NCBI GenBank assembly: GCA_039105265.1
Contig: JAPFFF010000001.1
Coordinates: 2,480,001 to 2,544,000, forward strand
Reading direction: 5' to 3'
Length of the DNA stretch: 64,000 nucleotides
Origin: Tritrichomonas musculus
Taxonomy: Eukaryota; Parabasalia; Tritrichomonadida; Tritrichomonadidae
Each line of letters opens with the position of its first letter. Positions within the stretch are counted from its first letter, which is position 1. Below the pieces are notes generated by a model that saw only the letters and a program-made list of their open reading frames with translations, made no database searches and was not told the origin of the DNA. This document shows positions 33,876-43,380 of this stretch, piece by piece. The position numbers and the translations under genes were made by a program.

Positions 33876-34442
33876 TTAAATATCTTGAAATACACTATTA
33901 TTATTGATATTATTACTATCAATTTCTATATTTTTATCTTTTCTTATGCATTTAATGCACTTAAAGAATAATGATTTAACTTTTTCCCATATTTTTTCAT
34001 GTAAAGTTAAATTGAAAATTATTAAGTCAACCATTTCTATCAAAACAAAAATCAATGCAATAATGCCAATTTTGATGCCACATGCAAAAATAAATATCAA
34101 TATTATACAAGATATTAATATAATGGCTGCAATTAAGTGTGGTTTAAATTTGAATGCTTCAAAGTGCTTTTTAGGTCCAACAATAAAGAAGCTACTTCCA
34201 ATAGAGGCGCATGTACCAAAAACGTAAATAATTGAAAAATTTTTCAATCTTAAAGTAAATAAATATCCTAATGCAATACCATTTAAGACAAATCCAATAA
34301 CAATACATATTATTGCTCCAATAATCCTTGTTTTCAAGCTTAGATTGCAATAATTATCATTGATTTCATCATAAAAAGAATTATGAGTATTGCTGGAATC
34401 ATGCTCTCCAACTTTAACATCTGAAAAAAGAGTACTTGACAT
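33876..34442 (-). CDS. SFT2/Got1-type vesicle transport membrane protein
   Basis: The 188-residue protein has four hydrophobic helices: ~40-65, 70-92, 104-124 and 126-146. The order and motifs fit the SFT2 family: LSLKTRIIGAIICIVIGFVL at the first helix, then IIYVFGTCASIGSSFFIVGPK containing the family GPKK motif, then the KPHLIAAII segment. SFT2/Got1 proteins act in Golgi-endosome membrane fusion and traffic. The N-terminal ~35 residues and the Asn-rich C-terminus are cytosolic. It is shorter than some homologues but complete. A TCATTTT initiator motif lies 18 bases before the ATG. Confidence 0.8.
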   Translation of the reverse strand: MSSTLFSDVKVGEHDSSNTHNSFYDEINDNYCNLSLKTRIIGAIICIVIGFVLNGIALGYLFTLRLKNFSIIYVFGTCASIGSSFFIVGPKKHFEAFKFKPHLIAAIILISCIILIFIFACGIKIGIIALIFVLIEMVDLIIFNLTLHEKIWEKVKSLFFKCIKCIRKDKNIEIDSNNINNNSVFQDI

Positions 34443-34455
34443 TATTTTATAAATA

Positions 34456-34462
34456 AAAATGA
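34456..34462 (-). promoter_or_regulatory. Candidate Inr (TCATTTT) of the SFT2-like gene
   Basis: TCATTTT on the minus strand would start transcription at 34460, giving an 18-base leader. It is the same motif and spacing class as the EF-hand gene. Confidence 0.4.
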
Positions 34463-34915
34463 TGCTTTTTTATATGAAAAAATAAAAATGTTAATTGAAT
34501 ATAAAAATGATGTGAAATTTGAAATAGCATTGAAAATTGATTCATTTATATTCATAATTTTGATGGGAAAATTTGTTTCAATATTTTTCATAGAAATTTG
34601 AATTGAATTTATTATACTTTTCAAATATTAATGTGTATGCATACATAACTTAATTTATATATTGATAAGCTATAGCTTATATACTCAATAAATATAATGA
34701 TAAATCAAAATTATATAATTCCGACGAAAAATTATAAATTACATATTTCAAAATTACGATGAATGAAACCTCTCAGAAAACAGATTATAATTATTAATGT
34801 CATTAAGAAAAGAAATCATAACAAAATTGTAAAAAAAAATCAATTTGATTACAATTAAGAACAACTAATTCTTTTTAGTATTTTACATTTTGTTTTGTGT
34901 GTAATTTTGGATGCA

Positions 34916-35122
34916 ATGCGTAAAGAAAAGAGTTATTTCGCAATGGGCCATTTTGTTAATTTAAGTTTGAATGAAATAAAATCTGTCTGTTACAAAACAT
35001 CTGATGAAATAATTGAAGATATGAAGAGCTTCACATCAAAAGCTACAGTTAAAAAATAATCGTCATTTCATTTAACAGATGATTCTGAATGGTATATATT
35101 ATTGCCTTATTTAAATGAATGA
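34916..35122 (+). pseudogene. Possible gene remnant
   Basis: An ATG at 34916 opens MRKEKSYFAMGHFVNLSLNE and continues to a TAA at 35057. The same frame continues past it with FHLTDDSEWYILLPYLNE to a TGA at 35120-35122. Composition on both sides of the first stop is more gene-like than the flanks. No family is recognised; chance is possible. Confidence 0.25.
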
Positions 35123-35244
35123 TGAGATTTCGTAATTTATTTGTTTATATATTCAAATTTGAATAATGCATTCAAATATTGAATTGATTATTTGTTTTAT
35201 GCTGCCAAACATTTTCACAATTTTTTTTTTTTTTTCAATCTTTT

Positions 35245-36597
35245 ATGAACTTGAAATCAAGTTCTTCCTATCCAGATGATGAATTTACAAATGCATTACA
35301 AAATCCAGATTCATCAGTAGAAGATATCTTATCCTCCACCTTTTTTTTAAGCTATTGGGTTCAATCGGATCCATATCTTTTTTCATTTTTTTCTAAAAAT
35401 TGTGACAAACTTATAGAAATTGGATTCCAGTTGAATTCAGAGTCATCATTTTCGTTTATCTGCTTGCAAATATTGAGCACAATGGAATCCAAACTCCGAA
35501 ATTTATTTTTTACAAAAACAAATCTCCCGAAATTTCTCTATGATTTCCTTTTTAAAATCGATTCTTATTCAAATAGTTCAATCAAAAATTATTTTTATGC
35601 TTTACCAAACTTCATGGTCGACATATTTAACAAGGTTAATCCAATTTTTGATACAAAGTATTTTTTATATCTATTCAACCACATTGATAATGAATATATT
35701 TCCAATTTTATTATTAGACTTATGAAATTTTCCCCAATAGGCCTTGCAAAAGCCATCAAAAAGGTTGAACCTGAGCAAATAATAATATCCAATATATTTC
35801 AAAATTATGATTTAAATAATCAACAGTGTTTATTATTAAAATTATTGATTGACAGTAAATTTTCAGGGAATTCATGCTCAATTTTGCTAGAAAAGATGGA
35901 TGAAATTATCCAAAATGCAATTCAAAATCGAAATCCAAAAACCTTTCAATTTATTGAATTTATTGACAATTATTCAGTGAATAAATTTTATCTTTCAAAG
36001 TGGAAAAACGTTCATTTAAAAATTGTTCCTTATTTAACAACTTTTTGTGAGATTATTTTGAATGATAATTCATTCAAATTCAATTCTGTTCTGAAAAGTT
36101 GTGCATCACTTTCAATTTCTATAGTTTCTACTACAAAAATGGTTTCATGTTGCTTTTTCGACATAGTAAGAAGATTGTCATCTTTGTTCTTTGTTTTAAA
36201 AACTAATTCATTCTTGCACAATTGCTTTATCAAAGCTTTTAATTTGCTTTTATCACTCGGCCAAATAACGGCTCAATTTTTAGATGATATAAATTTATTC
36301 AACAAAATCCTAAATTGTTATAAAAATCGTGAAAATGAATGTAATGCTAGCTATTTCGGCCATCTTAGGTTGATTTCTAATGACATAACAAAGTTTGTTC
36401 CCTTTTCAAATACTATTGATCTCGAAAAATGGAATACAGTGGTGGTTGAACAAAATAAAATTCAAGAAGATATTATTGATAAGAAATTCGGCGGGTTTGT
36501 TCCATTAAATTTGAATTCTATTAAAGGTTCAATATTTGATTTATTAGATCCGCCATCTTTTATCCAGACAAAACTCATATTACCAGTATCAGCATGA
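35245..36597 (+). CDS. Helical-repeat protein, possibly SAPS (PP6 regulatory subunit)-like
   Basis: This 450-residue protein is all-helical in appearance and has no membrane segment. The N-terminal pattern FTNALQNPDSSVEDILSSTF followed by VQSDPYLFSFFSKN resembles the start of SAPS-domain proteins, in which a leucine-rich helix, a short acidic turn and an 'N-L-I-D-F' type helix precede armadillo-like repeats. SAPS proteins are regulatory subunits of Sit4/PP6 phosphatases. The match is by pattern only, and a generic ARM/HEAT protein is the alternative. A TCAATCT motif 8 bases before the ATG may be its initiator. Confidence 0.6.
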   Translation: MNLKSSSSYPDDEFTNALQNPDSSVEDILSSTFFLSYWVQSDPYLFSFFSKNCDKLIEIGFQLNSESSFSFICLQILSTMESKLRNLFFTKTNLPKFLYDFLFKIDSYSNSSIKNYFYALPNFMVDIFNKVNPIFDTKYFLYLFNHIDNEYISNFIIRLMKFSPIGLAKAIKKVEPEQIIISNIFQNYDLNNQQCLLLKLLIDSKFSGNSCSILLEKMDEIIQNAIQNRNPKTFQFIEFIDNYSVNKFYLSKWKNVHLKIVPYLTTFCEIILNDNSFKFNSVLKSCASLSISIVSTTKMVSCCFFDIVRRLSSLFFVLKTNSFLHNCFIKAFNLLLSLGQITAQFLDDINLFNKILNCYKNRENECNASYFGHLRLISNDITKFVPFSNTIDLEKWNTVVVEQNKIQEDIIDKKFGGFVPLNLNSIKGSIFDLLDPPSFIQTKLILPVSA

Positions 36598-36644
36598 AAC
36601 ACTATATATAATATATATGATATATAATTTTTTTTAAAAAAAAA

Positions 36645-38645
36645 ATGTTTGCTAAAGATTATTAATTTTTTTTTTTTTTTTCTGATAAATCTAATGAAGT
36701 CAAAGAAAAAGTTCCAAAAGAAATGAAACTAAATATTGAAAGCCAAATTATCAAAATGAATCCATATATATTTGACGAATTAATTGAAAAATGCCTTTAT
36801 GGTGAAAATGACTCATATATATGTACGTTAATTCAATAGGATTCAATTGATGAGTTTGTTGCACATGCTACAAGAACCAATATTTCATTAGAAAGCACAA
36901 ATAGCTATTCAATTTTTGAAACACACTCGTTTTAATTGAATAAAAATCCAACTTTAATTGAATATGCAACTTTTTGTGAGTCCATTCAATTTTTTCAATA
37001 CTTACGGTTAAATAACGTTGAATTAAATCCTTCATTATGGAATTATGCAATTCATTCGAGGAATGCTGAAATGATTCATCTTCTTGAATCAAATCATATC
37101 ATTCCCGATGATAAAGAGATATACGAAGAATGTTTTGTCGAATTAATCAAATGCCAACACAATGAAATCGCTGATTATATTCAAAACAACTTATTTAAAA
37201 AAATTCACCAAGAACTATCAAATTAAAATAATACGTTATTACAATTATCATTATTTCGATCAAATTGATAATCAAAATTATGCATTTTTTAACTTTTACA
37301 AATATGAACATTATGAAATTATAAATGTGTATATGAAAACTAATATGGAAAATATTGAAAAAGATATCAATATAATTTTTAATTCAGTCTTTTAAATGCA
37401 ATTTCAAACTTAAATTATTTCATGAAATTCATATTTTTTGTTTGTTGAAATAGTGTTTCTTTTTTTTATTAATAGAGTTTTAAAACATTTTTTTTATGAA
37501 ACAGCTTTACAACGTGCAGCAAGTAATAATGATCATGAGATTGTTTTTTATTTTTTATCAAATAAAAATAAAGAAACTTATGTCTGGAGCAATTTACATA
37601 AAACTCGATCATTATGCATTCCTAGATACATAAGAACAATACAAAATAAATCAATCTATTTATCTTCACTTGTTTCTATTGTAATTCCATCATCAGTATA
37701 TAGAATTACAGATTGTGCTTTTAACCAAAGTCACAATTCCTTATTCAGTGACCATCATTGGCAAAAATGCTTTTGAAGAATGCGAGTCTTTAGAAAAAGT
37801 CAAAATTCCATCTTCAGTAATTTCAATTGGCCAACTTGCATTCAAAAAATGTTCTTCATTGGACCAAGTAATGATACCATTTTCAATGACTGATCTTAGT
37901 CAAGAAATTTTTTTTGTATTGTAACAAATTGTCACAAATAAGAATTTCTTCTTCTGTTAAACAAATTGGTCCCAAAGCTTTTTGTCAATGCAGTTCTTTA
38001 ACAAATATAGACATTCCTTCATCTGTCACAATAATTGATCATCATGCATTTTCAAAGAGTAATTCTTTGATTCAAATTAAAATTCTTTCTTTTACAACAA
38101 TTGAACAAAGTGCTTTTATAGATTGTACTGCATTAGAACATGCTGAGTTACTGTGTTCTATTACTTCTATTAATGAAGAAACTTTTTGAAATTGCAAAAA
38201 AATTGAATCAAATTCAAATCCCTCCTTCTGTCACTATTATTAAGAAATCAGCTTTTAGTGAATGCGTATCTTTGAATAATGTTGTCATTCCTTCTTCTGT
38301 AACAATAATTGAAGACTTCGCTTTCTCTAGTTGCTTTTTATTATCAAAAATAATTATTCCTGACTCAGTTGTTTCAATAGGACAATATGCCTTCTCAAAA
38401 TGCATGGCACTTACAGAAATTGATCTTCCTCCATCAATTACTTCAATTGAAAACTCAACTTTTAATAATCGTTCTTCATTGAAAAAATTAATATTCCAAA
38501 AACAGTGAAAACAATACATAACAATTCTTTTCCAGGTTGCAATTCTTTGAATAAGATATCAGTATCATCAGAAACATTGATATGTGAAGATGCTTTTCCA
38601 AAACATGTCAAAGTTAAGAAAGATAAATCGTGTAATATTTTCTAA
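36645..38645 (+). pseudogene. Decayed DUF3447-ankyrin plus BspA-type LRR gene
   Basis: An in-frame start at 36645 is followed by TAA (36663), TAG (36837-36839) and TAA (36933-36935). The sequence still reads DSIDEFVAH, FETHSF, KNPTLIEYATFCESIQFFQY and NPSLWNYAIHSRNAEMIHLL, the DUF3447 ankyrin pattern of trichomonads. After a degraded gap (37227-37437) comes ETALQRAASNNDHEIVFYFL, an ankyrin repeat, then LRR_5 units of the form IPSSVTIIxxxAFxxCxSLxxVxIP. The LRR part changes frame near 37.75, 37.92 and 38.16 kb and finishes at a TAA at 38643-38645. Because remnants appear in order and in every frame, this is one gene broken by at least three stops and four or more frameshifts. BspA-like proteins in trichomonads are surface candidates; here nothing functional remains. 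Confidence 0.88.
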
Positions 38646-38753
38646 CTAATAATTATTTAAATACTTTTTTTTTATTATTATTATTTTGTATTGTTTTTTT
38701 TAAAAATTTTCAAGGTCAAAATAATTCACCAAAACCGTATTAACAAAATTTTT

Positions 38754-40646
38754 ATGCAATTTCCAGAGATACACTTTGGAGGGAATAATCCGAAATTACA
38801 TTCATACAAAAAGTTCAAATGGAATCCAGGGGAGACAAGGATAATTGAATTTTATCCCAATATCAACACCACTGTCACATTATTATATTCATCAGATCCA
38901 TCTCTCTTTGAAAAACTATCAACTCTCATTGATGGCCACCCAATCAGCATAGATCTTGAATGGGCCCAACCATGGAACCACTCTCCACATCCGATTGAAC
39001 TATTTCAATTTTCATCATCAAAAGGCACGATCATTGTTGCAACAGACCAAAACAAAGGCTATGATCAAATCAGCAAATTTCTTCATTCATCACCATTTTT
39101 CGGAAAAGGCATGTCATCTGATAAGAAAAAGCTTCGTGAATGTTGTGGTGAAAATTTTGACTACATCGAAGACATCGAGCAAACACGGCTACTTCCGAAC
39201 AATCTGAGTATTAATTTTGAAGCCGTGACTCTTATGTTTTTAGGTCCAGGGACCGCCAAATTCAAAGATCACAAAGTTCAAAAGTCAAATTGGAGTGTCA
39301 GACCACTTTCGATACTACAAATTTTGTACGGTGCTCATGATTCGTATGCGATGCTTGAAGTATACAAGAAGATCATTGAAAAGTATGGTCCTGAAATCAA
39401 AAAAGTGCCAATCAAATCAAAAAGTGACAAAAATAAGAAAAAAGACAAAATAAAATTTAATATAATATGCCATTTTATTGATCTCGATAAGTTTTTTATT
39501 GAGAAAAACATGTCTGTTGATTTCAATTTGTCTGATATTGAAAATGAGGCTGAGTTGTTCGATGAGAAAAAGCCATCTTTGAAAGAGTTGTTGTTTAATC
39601 ATGAGAAAAAGAAATCAAATGATGTGAATGATATCGATTCATGCTTTATTAATCATGCTGATCATGTTCTTCCTTTTCTTCTTCCAACTCAGCCAAAAGA
39701 CAAAAGATTCATGAGTCTTGAGAGGATCTGTTTGGCTGGCGATCTTCTTCTGCTTGGAATCATGCATGCCCAAAAGAAAGGGAATTCATTTGTTTGCCAA
39801 GTTTGTCAGAAAAGTCTTCATGATCCGGTCGCTATGATCAGTCATTCTGAGAGCAGACATTGTAATGATCTTTCAATAAATCACAATCTTGATCCAAAAG
39901 ACGTCTTTCTTCATTATTTGGCAGGAACAGATCAAGTGAAATGCCCTTTTGAAGTCATATTTGAAAGTTCTCAATTGAAAAACTTGGAGGTTGAAGAAGA
40001 AGAAGATGAAGATGAAGATGAAAGTAGTAATGATGAAGAGAATTATATTGATTTGTTAAATAATGCTATCGTTCCTAAAACTTACAATGAATCTGATGGA
40101 ATTAAATGCTGCATTTGTAATCATGATTTTAATTCTGTAGAGGAACTTAGAGACCATTGTTGGCTGAATCATTATGAGCTCTTTGTTAAACTTGTCACTT
40201 TGAAAGGTTTCGAAAAAGAAAGAGAAAAAGAAGATAAAAAATTGATTCGATTTGGAATGTTCTGCATTAAACAGTTGAATTTGGCATCAATTAATCATGA
40301 CAATCTGATAATCAACTGTAACCTGTGCAAATTTGCAATTGCTAATCCTGCAAAGTTCTTCATGCACGCTTTCTTTAAGCATAAAGGTTTTGCTATCGTT
40401 AAAAAAGAACAATACAAAAAGTGGCCAATTAACTACAGCGAATTCAATGAAACAATACTCAAGCAAATAAAGAAAATGGACGTAGAAATTGAATTCAATG
40501 AATTGGTGGAAAATCACATTTATGATCCAAATGAAAATAAATGCATTGATTGTGGCATTTCTTTTAATGATGATGATGAAAGAGAAGAACATTATTTGAT
40601 TCATCATTTAATATATCTGCCTTCAGATTTTCAACCTTTACAATAA
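38754..40646 (+). CDS. DEDDy 3'-5' exonuclease with four C2H2 zinc fingers
   Basis: I start at the ATG at 38754 (630 aa); the longer frame begins at a TTG inside a T-rich run. Residues ~55-215 are an RNase D/WRN-type exonuclease: DxE at D67-E69 (ISIDLEW), D123 in GKGMSSDKKKL, and the YxxxD motif Y192-D196 (LYGAHD), so all DEDDy catalytic residues are present. A Lys-rich linker follows. Zinc-finger pairs are C348/C351-H364/H369, C452/C455-H468/H473, C522/C525-H538/H543 and C597/C600-H613/H617. A glutamate/aspartate run lies at ~413-429. The fusion suggests a nuclease brought to specific nucleic acid, perhaps in RNA or DNA processing. Its direct substrate is unknown. Confidence 0.88.
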   Translation: MQFPEIHFGGNNPKLHSYKKFKWNPGETRIIEFYPNINTTVTLLYSSDPSLFEKLSTLIDGHPISIDLEWAQPWNHSPHPIELFQFSSSKGTIIVATDQNKGYDQISKFLHSSPFFGKGMSSDKKKLRECCGENFDYIEDIEQTRLLPNNLSINFEAVTLMFLGPGTAKFKDHKVQKSNWSVRPLSILQILYGAHDSYAMLEVYKKIIEKYGPEIKKVPIKSKSDKNKKKDKIKFNIICHFIDLDKFFIEKNMSVDFNLSDIENEAELFDEKKPSLKELLFNHEKKKSNDVNDIDSCFINHADHVLPFLLPTQPKDKRFMSLERICLAGDLLLLGIMHAQKKGNSFVCQVCQKSLHDPVAMISHSESRHCNDLSINHNLDPKDVFLHYLAGTDQVKCPFEVIFESSQLKNLEVEEEEDEDEDESSNDEENYIDLLNNAIVPKTYNESDGIKCCICNHDFNSVEELRDHCWLNHYELFVKLVTLKGFEKEREKEDKKLIRFGMFCIKQLNLASINHDNLIINCNLCKFAIANPAKFFMHAFFKHKGFAIVKKEQYKKWPINYSEFNETILKQIKKMDVEIEFNELVENHIYDPNENKCIDCGISFNDDDEREEHYLIHHLIYLPSDFQPLQ

Positions 40647-40703
40647 TTTTTTTTTTTTTTAATTTTTATTTTTGAGTTTTAAGGGAAATCGTAAATGCCA
40701 GTT

Positions 40704-40739
40704 ACAGTTAAGGTCAATATTGACCTTGTATTGTACTCC
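40704..40739 (-). repeat. Dispersed repeat copy 2 with GGTCAATATTGACC palindrome
   Basis: On the minus strand, GAGTACAATACAAGG leads into TCAATATTGACCTTAACTGT, matching the 18377-18411 copy at most positions. The 14-bp palindrome at 40712-40725 is identical in both. Confidence 0.6.
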
Positions 40740-40882
40740 TTAAATACGATTACTTTTTGCTTTTTTATCTGTATGAAATTCGTAATTGTTTCACCATTAT
40801 AAAATGATATGACAACGGAATGTATTATATGATGCCAAGCAAACAGAAGATAAGATTTCTAAAGAGGTAACTTCACTCATGA

Positions 40883-40932
<50 letters not shown>

Positions 40933-41128
40933 GGTTTACAAAAACAGAAAAAGACGATAAATAAATGACATCAAATCTTTTTTAATCTCAAAATAAACAA
41001 TAATTTAACCACTAATTATTAATTGTTTTTAATTATGAGCAGAATCTAAATCATTGATTTCATTTCATCAATTGTTAAATCACGTGATTTTAGATGTTTT
41101 GTTGATATTATCTTTTTTAATAAGCTTT

Positions 41129-41239
41129 TGAATAATCCTCAAATAACTTTTTTAAGCTTCTGAATATAATAATATATTTCTCCTTCAATATTATCATCTT
41201 CATATAGCATTTTACAGAAGGTTATTTGAGGATTATTCA
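41129..41239. repeat. Inverted repeat with perfect 19-bp arms
   Basis: TGAATAATCCTCAAATAAC at 41129-41147 is perfectly inverted at 41221-41239, with 73 bp between. Confidence 0.6.
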
Positions 41240-41343
41240 TCAGATTGAAATAATTTGTGTCATCTTTTACATTAATTTAAAATTATTGAAAGTTTTAGAA
41301 TATAATGAAAAGAATTTTTTTCGACTAATTGCCGTCGATAGCT

Positions 41344-41384
41344 GTTACTGTGATTTTAGACCTTCGGTCTAAAACCCCAGTAAC
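41344..41384. repeat. Two-part hairpin near the presumed Maverick left end
   Basis: GTTACTG (41344-41350) pairs with CAGTAAC (41378-41384), and TTTTAGAC (41354-41361) pairs with GTCTAAAA (41367-41374), around a CTTCG loop. The two nested perfect stems stand out in this AT-rich DNA. Confidence 0.6.
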
Positions 41385-41411
41385 TCCATTTTTCTAAATC
41401 ATAAATTAAAA

Positions 41412-41463
41412 CACGAACATATAATCCTATTTTATAACACCACCGATTCATCATCTCATCATA
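41412..41463 (+). repeat. Direct repeat A, also at 43400-43452
   Basis: CGAACATATAATC followed by TATAACACCACCGATTCATC matches a second copy at 43402-43452 (CGAACATATTATT, then ACAACACCACTTATTCATC). Both lie within the left arm of the element and may be duplicated upstream sequence. Confidence 0.5.
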
Positions 41464-41515
41464 ACAAAAATAAACTTTATTTTATTTTAAATTTAATTTT
41501 TTAATTAATATAAAA

Positions 41516-41611
41516 ATGTATGACACATTAATGAAATATAAAAACTGTAAAAAGTTTGACGATTATGAGGAATCAATAAATAATAGAGGTGCGAGAACTA
41601 CCTTTGGTTAA
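41516..41611 (+). CDS. Short frame (31 aa), probably a truncated Maverick gene
   Basis: The ATG follows a typical Maverick leader ending TTAATATAAAA and opens MYDTLMKYKNCKKFDDYEES, ending at TAA 41609-41611. The last codons overlap the left arm of an inverted repeat that bounds the next 1.37 kb, so the gene may have been cut by that insertion. No family is recognised. Confidence 0.35.
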   Translation: MYDTLMKYKNCKKFDDYEESINNRGARTTFG

Positions 41612-42963
41612 CCAATTTATTTCAAATTTAGATATTTATTTACACAGGTAAAATAATGTATAATTAATGTATAATTGTTTAATTTGGTTCGCTACAAGTA
41701 ATAGTATACTGATTTTAAAATTGAATATGAGAAAATAAACAATTCAAATTTTTATTTCTAAAAAAATAAAAAAAGAGCACCAAATAATTTGTTTTTTAAG
41801 GTAATTTTTATATTTGTTTAAATAAAATAATTTAAATATTCACATTTTTAACTTTTGTAATCGTTGAGCAATTAAAGGATTTCAATATTCGAAATTTAAA
41901 CAAACAAAGAATATAGCATAAAATGATATATTATTACTAATATCAATGATATTATTTGATAATTCATAAATTAAATTATTTCCTTGGTTAAAAGTTACGA
42001 TTATTAAACAAAGATTCTCAAAAATATGTTTTATTGTTGTCATTTGACAAATAACTGATATTTAATTGGTTTAATAATTATTTCTTTAACGAATAATGCA
42101 TGGTTTATATAGATATAATCTGAAATTCTTGATAATTATTTATTTTAGTCTTATTCATTATAATAGCCTGTTATTATTATATTATTATTTAATTTAATAA
42201 AAGTATTAAGCGTATAAAGTGTGAAAGTAGATTTATAAAATTATTGAAGATAAGATCTGTCCTCTGTTTGCTATTTCAAGATAAAAAAAAATATTTTTTA
42301 AAATAAATTTCGTCCAAAAATTATATATTACTTTTTATTTATTTTTAATTTACTGATATTTAAGAAATATTAATAAAATATTATATAACGGAATATGTAC
42401 AGAATTTTGAGGGGATTTAAGCCTAACGAACATTGCATTGAATTTTGAGGGGATTTAAGCCTAACGAACATTTCTACTCAATTCTTTTATAACTTTTTGT
42501 GAATATAAAAATAAAACTACGCCCGTCGAGCGGATTTATAAATAATCATAATATAATATCATACAATATAATTTAATTCTAATATAAAATTATTATCCCC
42601 ATAAAATTAATATTATAGCTAGATATTTATGTTTTCTATAATTTTTTTGTTAAAATAAATTTATCTCATTTATATTATAATATTATATATATATATATTA
42701 ATTAGAAATTATATCAATAATATTATTTAGAATATGATGAAATGAATAAATAATCAATATTGGTTCAACTTCAATCATATTCTTGAAAATATGTAAAATT
42801 TAAAATTCGACGTATGAACTTTCAAATAGTTTGATACTGATATGTAATATACATAATCAATTATATACTTTATTTTATTAAAAAAATCATAAGGCTAACG
42901 AATTATTTTTTGAAAAATCAATCCTTTTTTAAAACAAAAAATACGTTATTTTAGTTCTCGCAC
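41589..42963. mobile_element. Putative non-coding element with 12-bp terminal inverted repeats
   Basis: GTGCGAGAACTA at 41589-41600 is inverted perfectly as TAGTTCTCGCAC at 42952-42963. The 1.37 kb between is AT-rich and has no gene. No target-site duplication was found, so a chance inverted pair remains possible. Confidence 0.3.
42402..42472 (+). repeat. Two 33-bp direct repeats, 38-bp period
   Basis: The sequence starting GAATTTTGAGGGGATTTAAG and ending CCTAACGAACATT occurs at 42402-42434 and 42440-42472 without mismatch. Each carries one CTAACGAA motif. Confidence 0.8.
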
Positions 42964-42984
42964 TTCTTAAATAATTTATATAAT

Positions 42985-43380
42985 ATGTATTATGAAATGT
43001 TGAATGAAAAAGTAAATGAAAATATTGATGTTTACGATAAAGCTAATGAATTAGATAAATATTATGAAGAAGTAAATAACAAGAAACCATTAAAATTTTG
43101 TGATGTAAGATATTTAATTATTGACGATTATAAATCATTCAATCCTGAATATGAAAAAGAAAGACGTAAAGGATGGAAAACGACAGCATTTACGACCGAA
43201 TTTGTAAGGGAGGAGTTAAGAAAGGAAGATTGTGAATTAATTAATGAATATATAAACAGTACAACACCGATAGAGTATTTATATAAAGGTCAAATATACC
43301 GTGTCAAATTTTCCAATTGGAGACATAAAAAATATCGTCCACATTTAAATAAATTTCCAGGTGCTCATTATTGGCATTAA
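42985..43380 (+). CDS. Maverick-associated hypothetical protein (131 aa)
   Basis: A charged, probably helical soluble protein with no membrane segment. It has a Lys/Arg-rich C-terminal half ending in the aromatic motif HLNKFPGAHYWH. No family is recognised. Position at the left arm of the element, with an AT-rich leader and a clean stop, supports a real gene. The same region holds the CTAACGAA motifs and tandem repeats that follow, so it may be an early or regulatory gene; that is inference. Confidence 0.6.
   Translation: MYYEMLNEKVNENIDVYDKANELDKYYEEVNNKKPLKFCDVRYLIIDDYKSFNPEYEKERRKGWKTTAFTTEFVREELRKEDCELINEYINSTTPIEYLYKGQIYRVKFSNWRHKKYRPHLNKFPGAHYWH

Larger units (their letters stand above)
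34443..35244. other. Intergenic region with a small decayed frame
   Basis: This is mostly AT-rich DNA between divergent genes. A 47-codon frame at 34916-35059 and 20 more in-frame codons after its stop look coding-like and are listed separately. A T run precedes the next ATG. Confidence 0.5.
40647..41515. other. Host/Maverick transition: repeat copy, T44 run, inverted repeats and a hairpin
   Basis: After the exonuclease gene there is a palindromic dispersed repeat, a 44-base T run (40885-40928), a 19-bp inverted repeat (41129-41147 with 41221-41239) and a stable-looking hairpin (41344-41384). The minus strand between the inverted arms reads MLYEDDNIEGEIYYYIQKL with a TGA, a possible gene scrap. 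The left terminus of the Maverick probably lies in this interval, but its terminal repeat cannot be verified without the right end. Confidence 0.45.

Noticed and set aside
38691..38753. Extended N-terminus of the exonuclease
   Set aside because: Begins with TTG inside T-rich DNA next to the pseudogene end; the ATG at 38754 gives the usual start of the domain.
42521..42535. Short GC-rich spot (CTACGCCCGTCGAGCGG) as a structured RNA
   Set aside because: Only a very short stem is possible and there is no second copy in the window.
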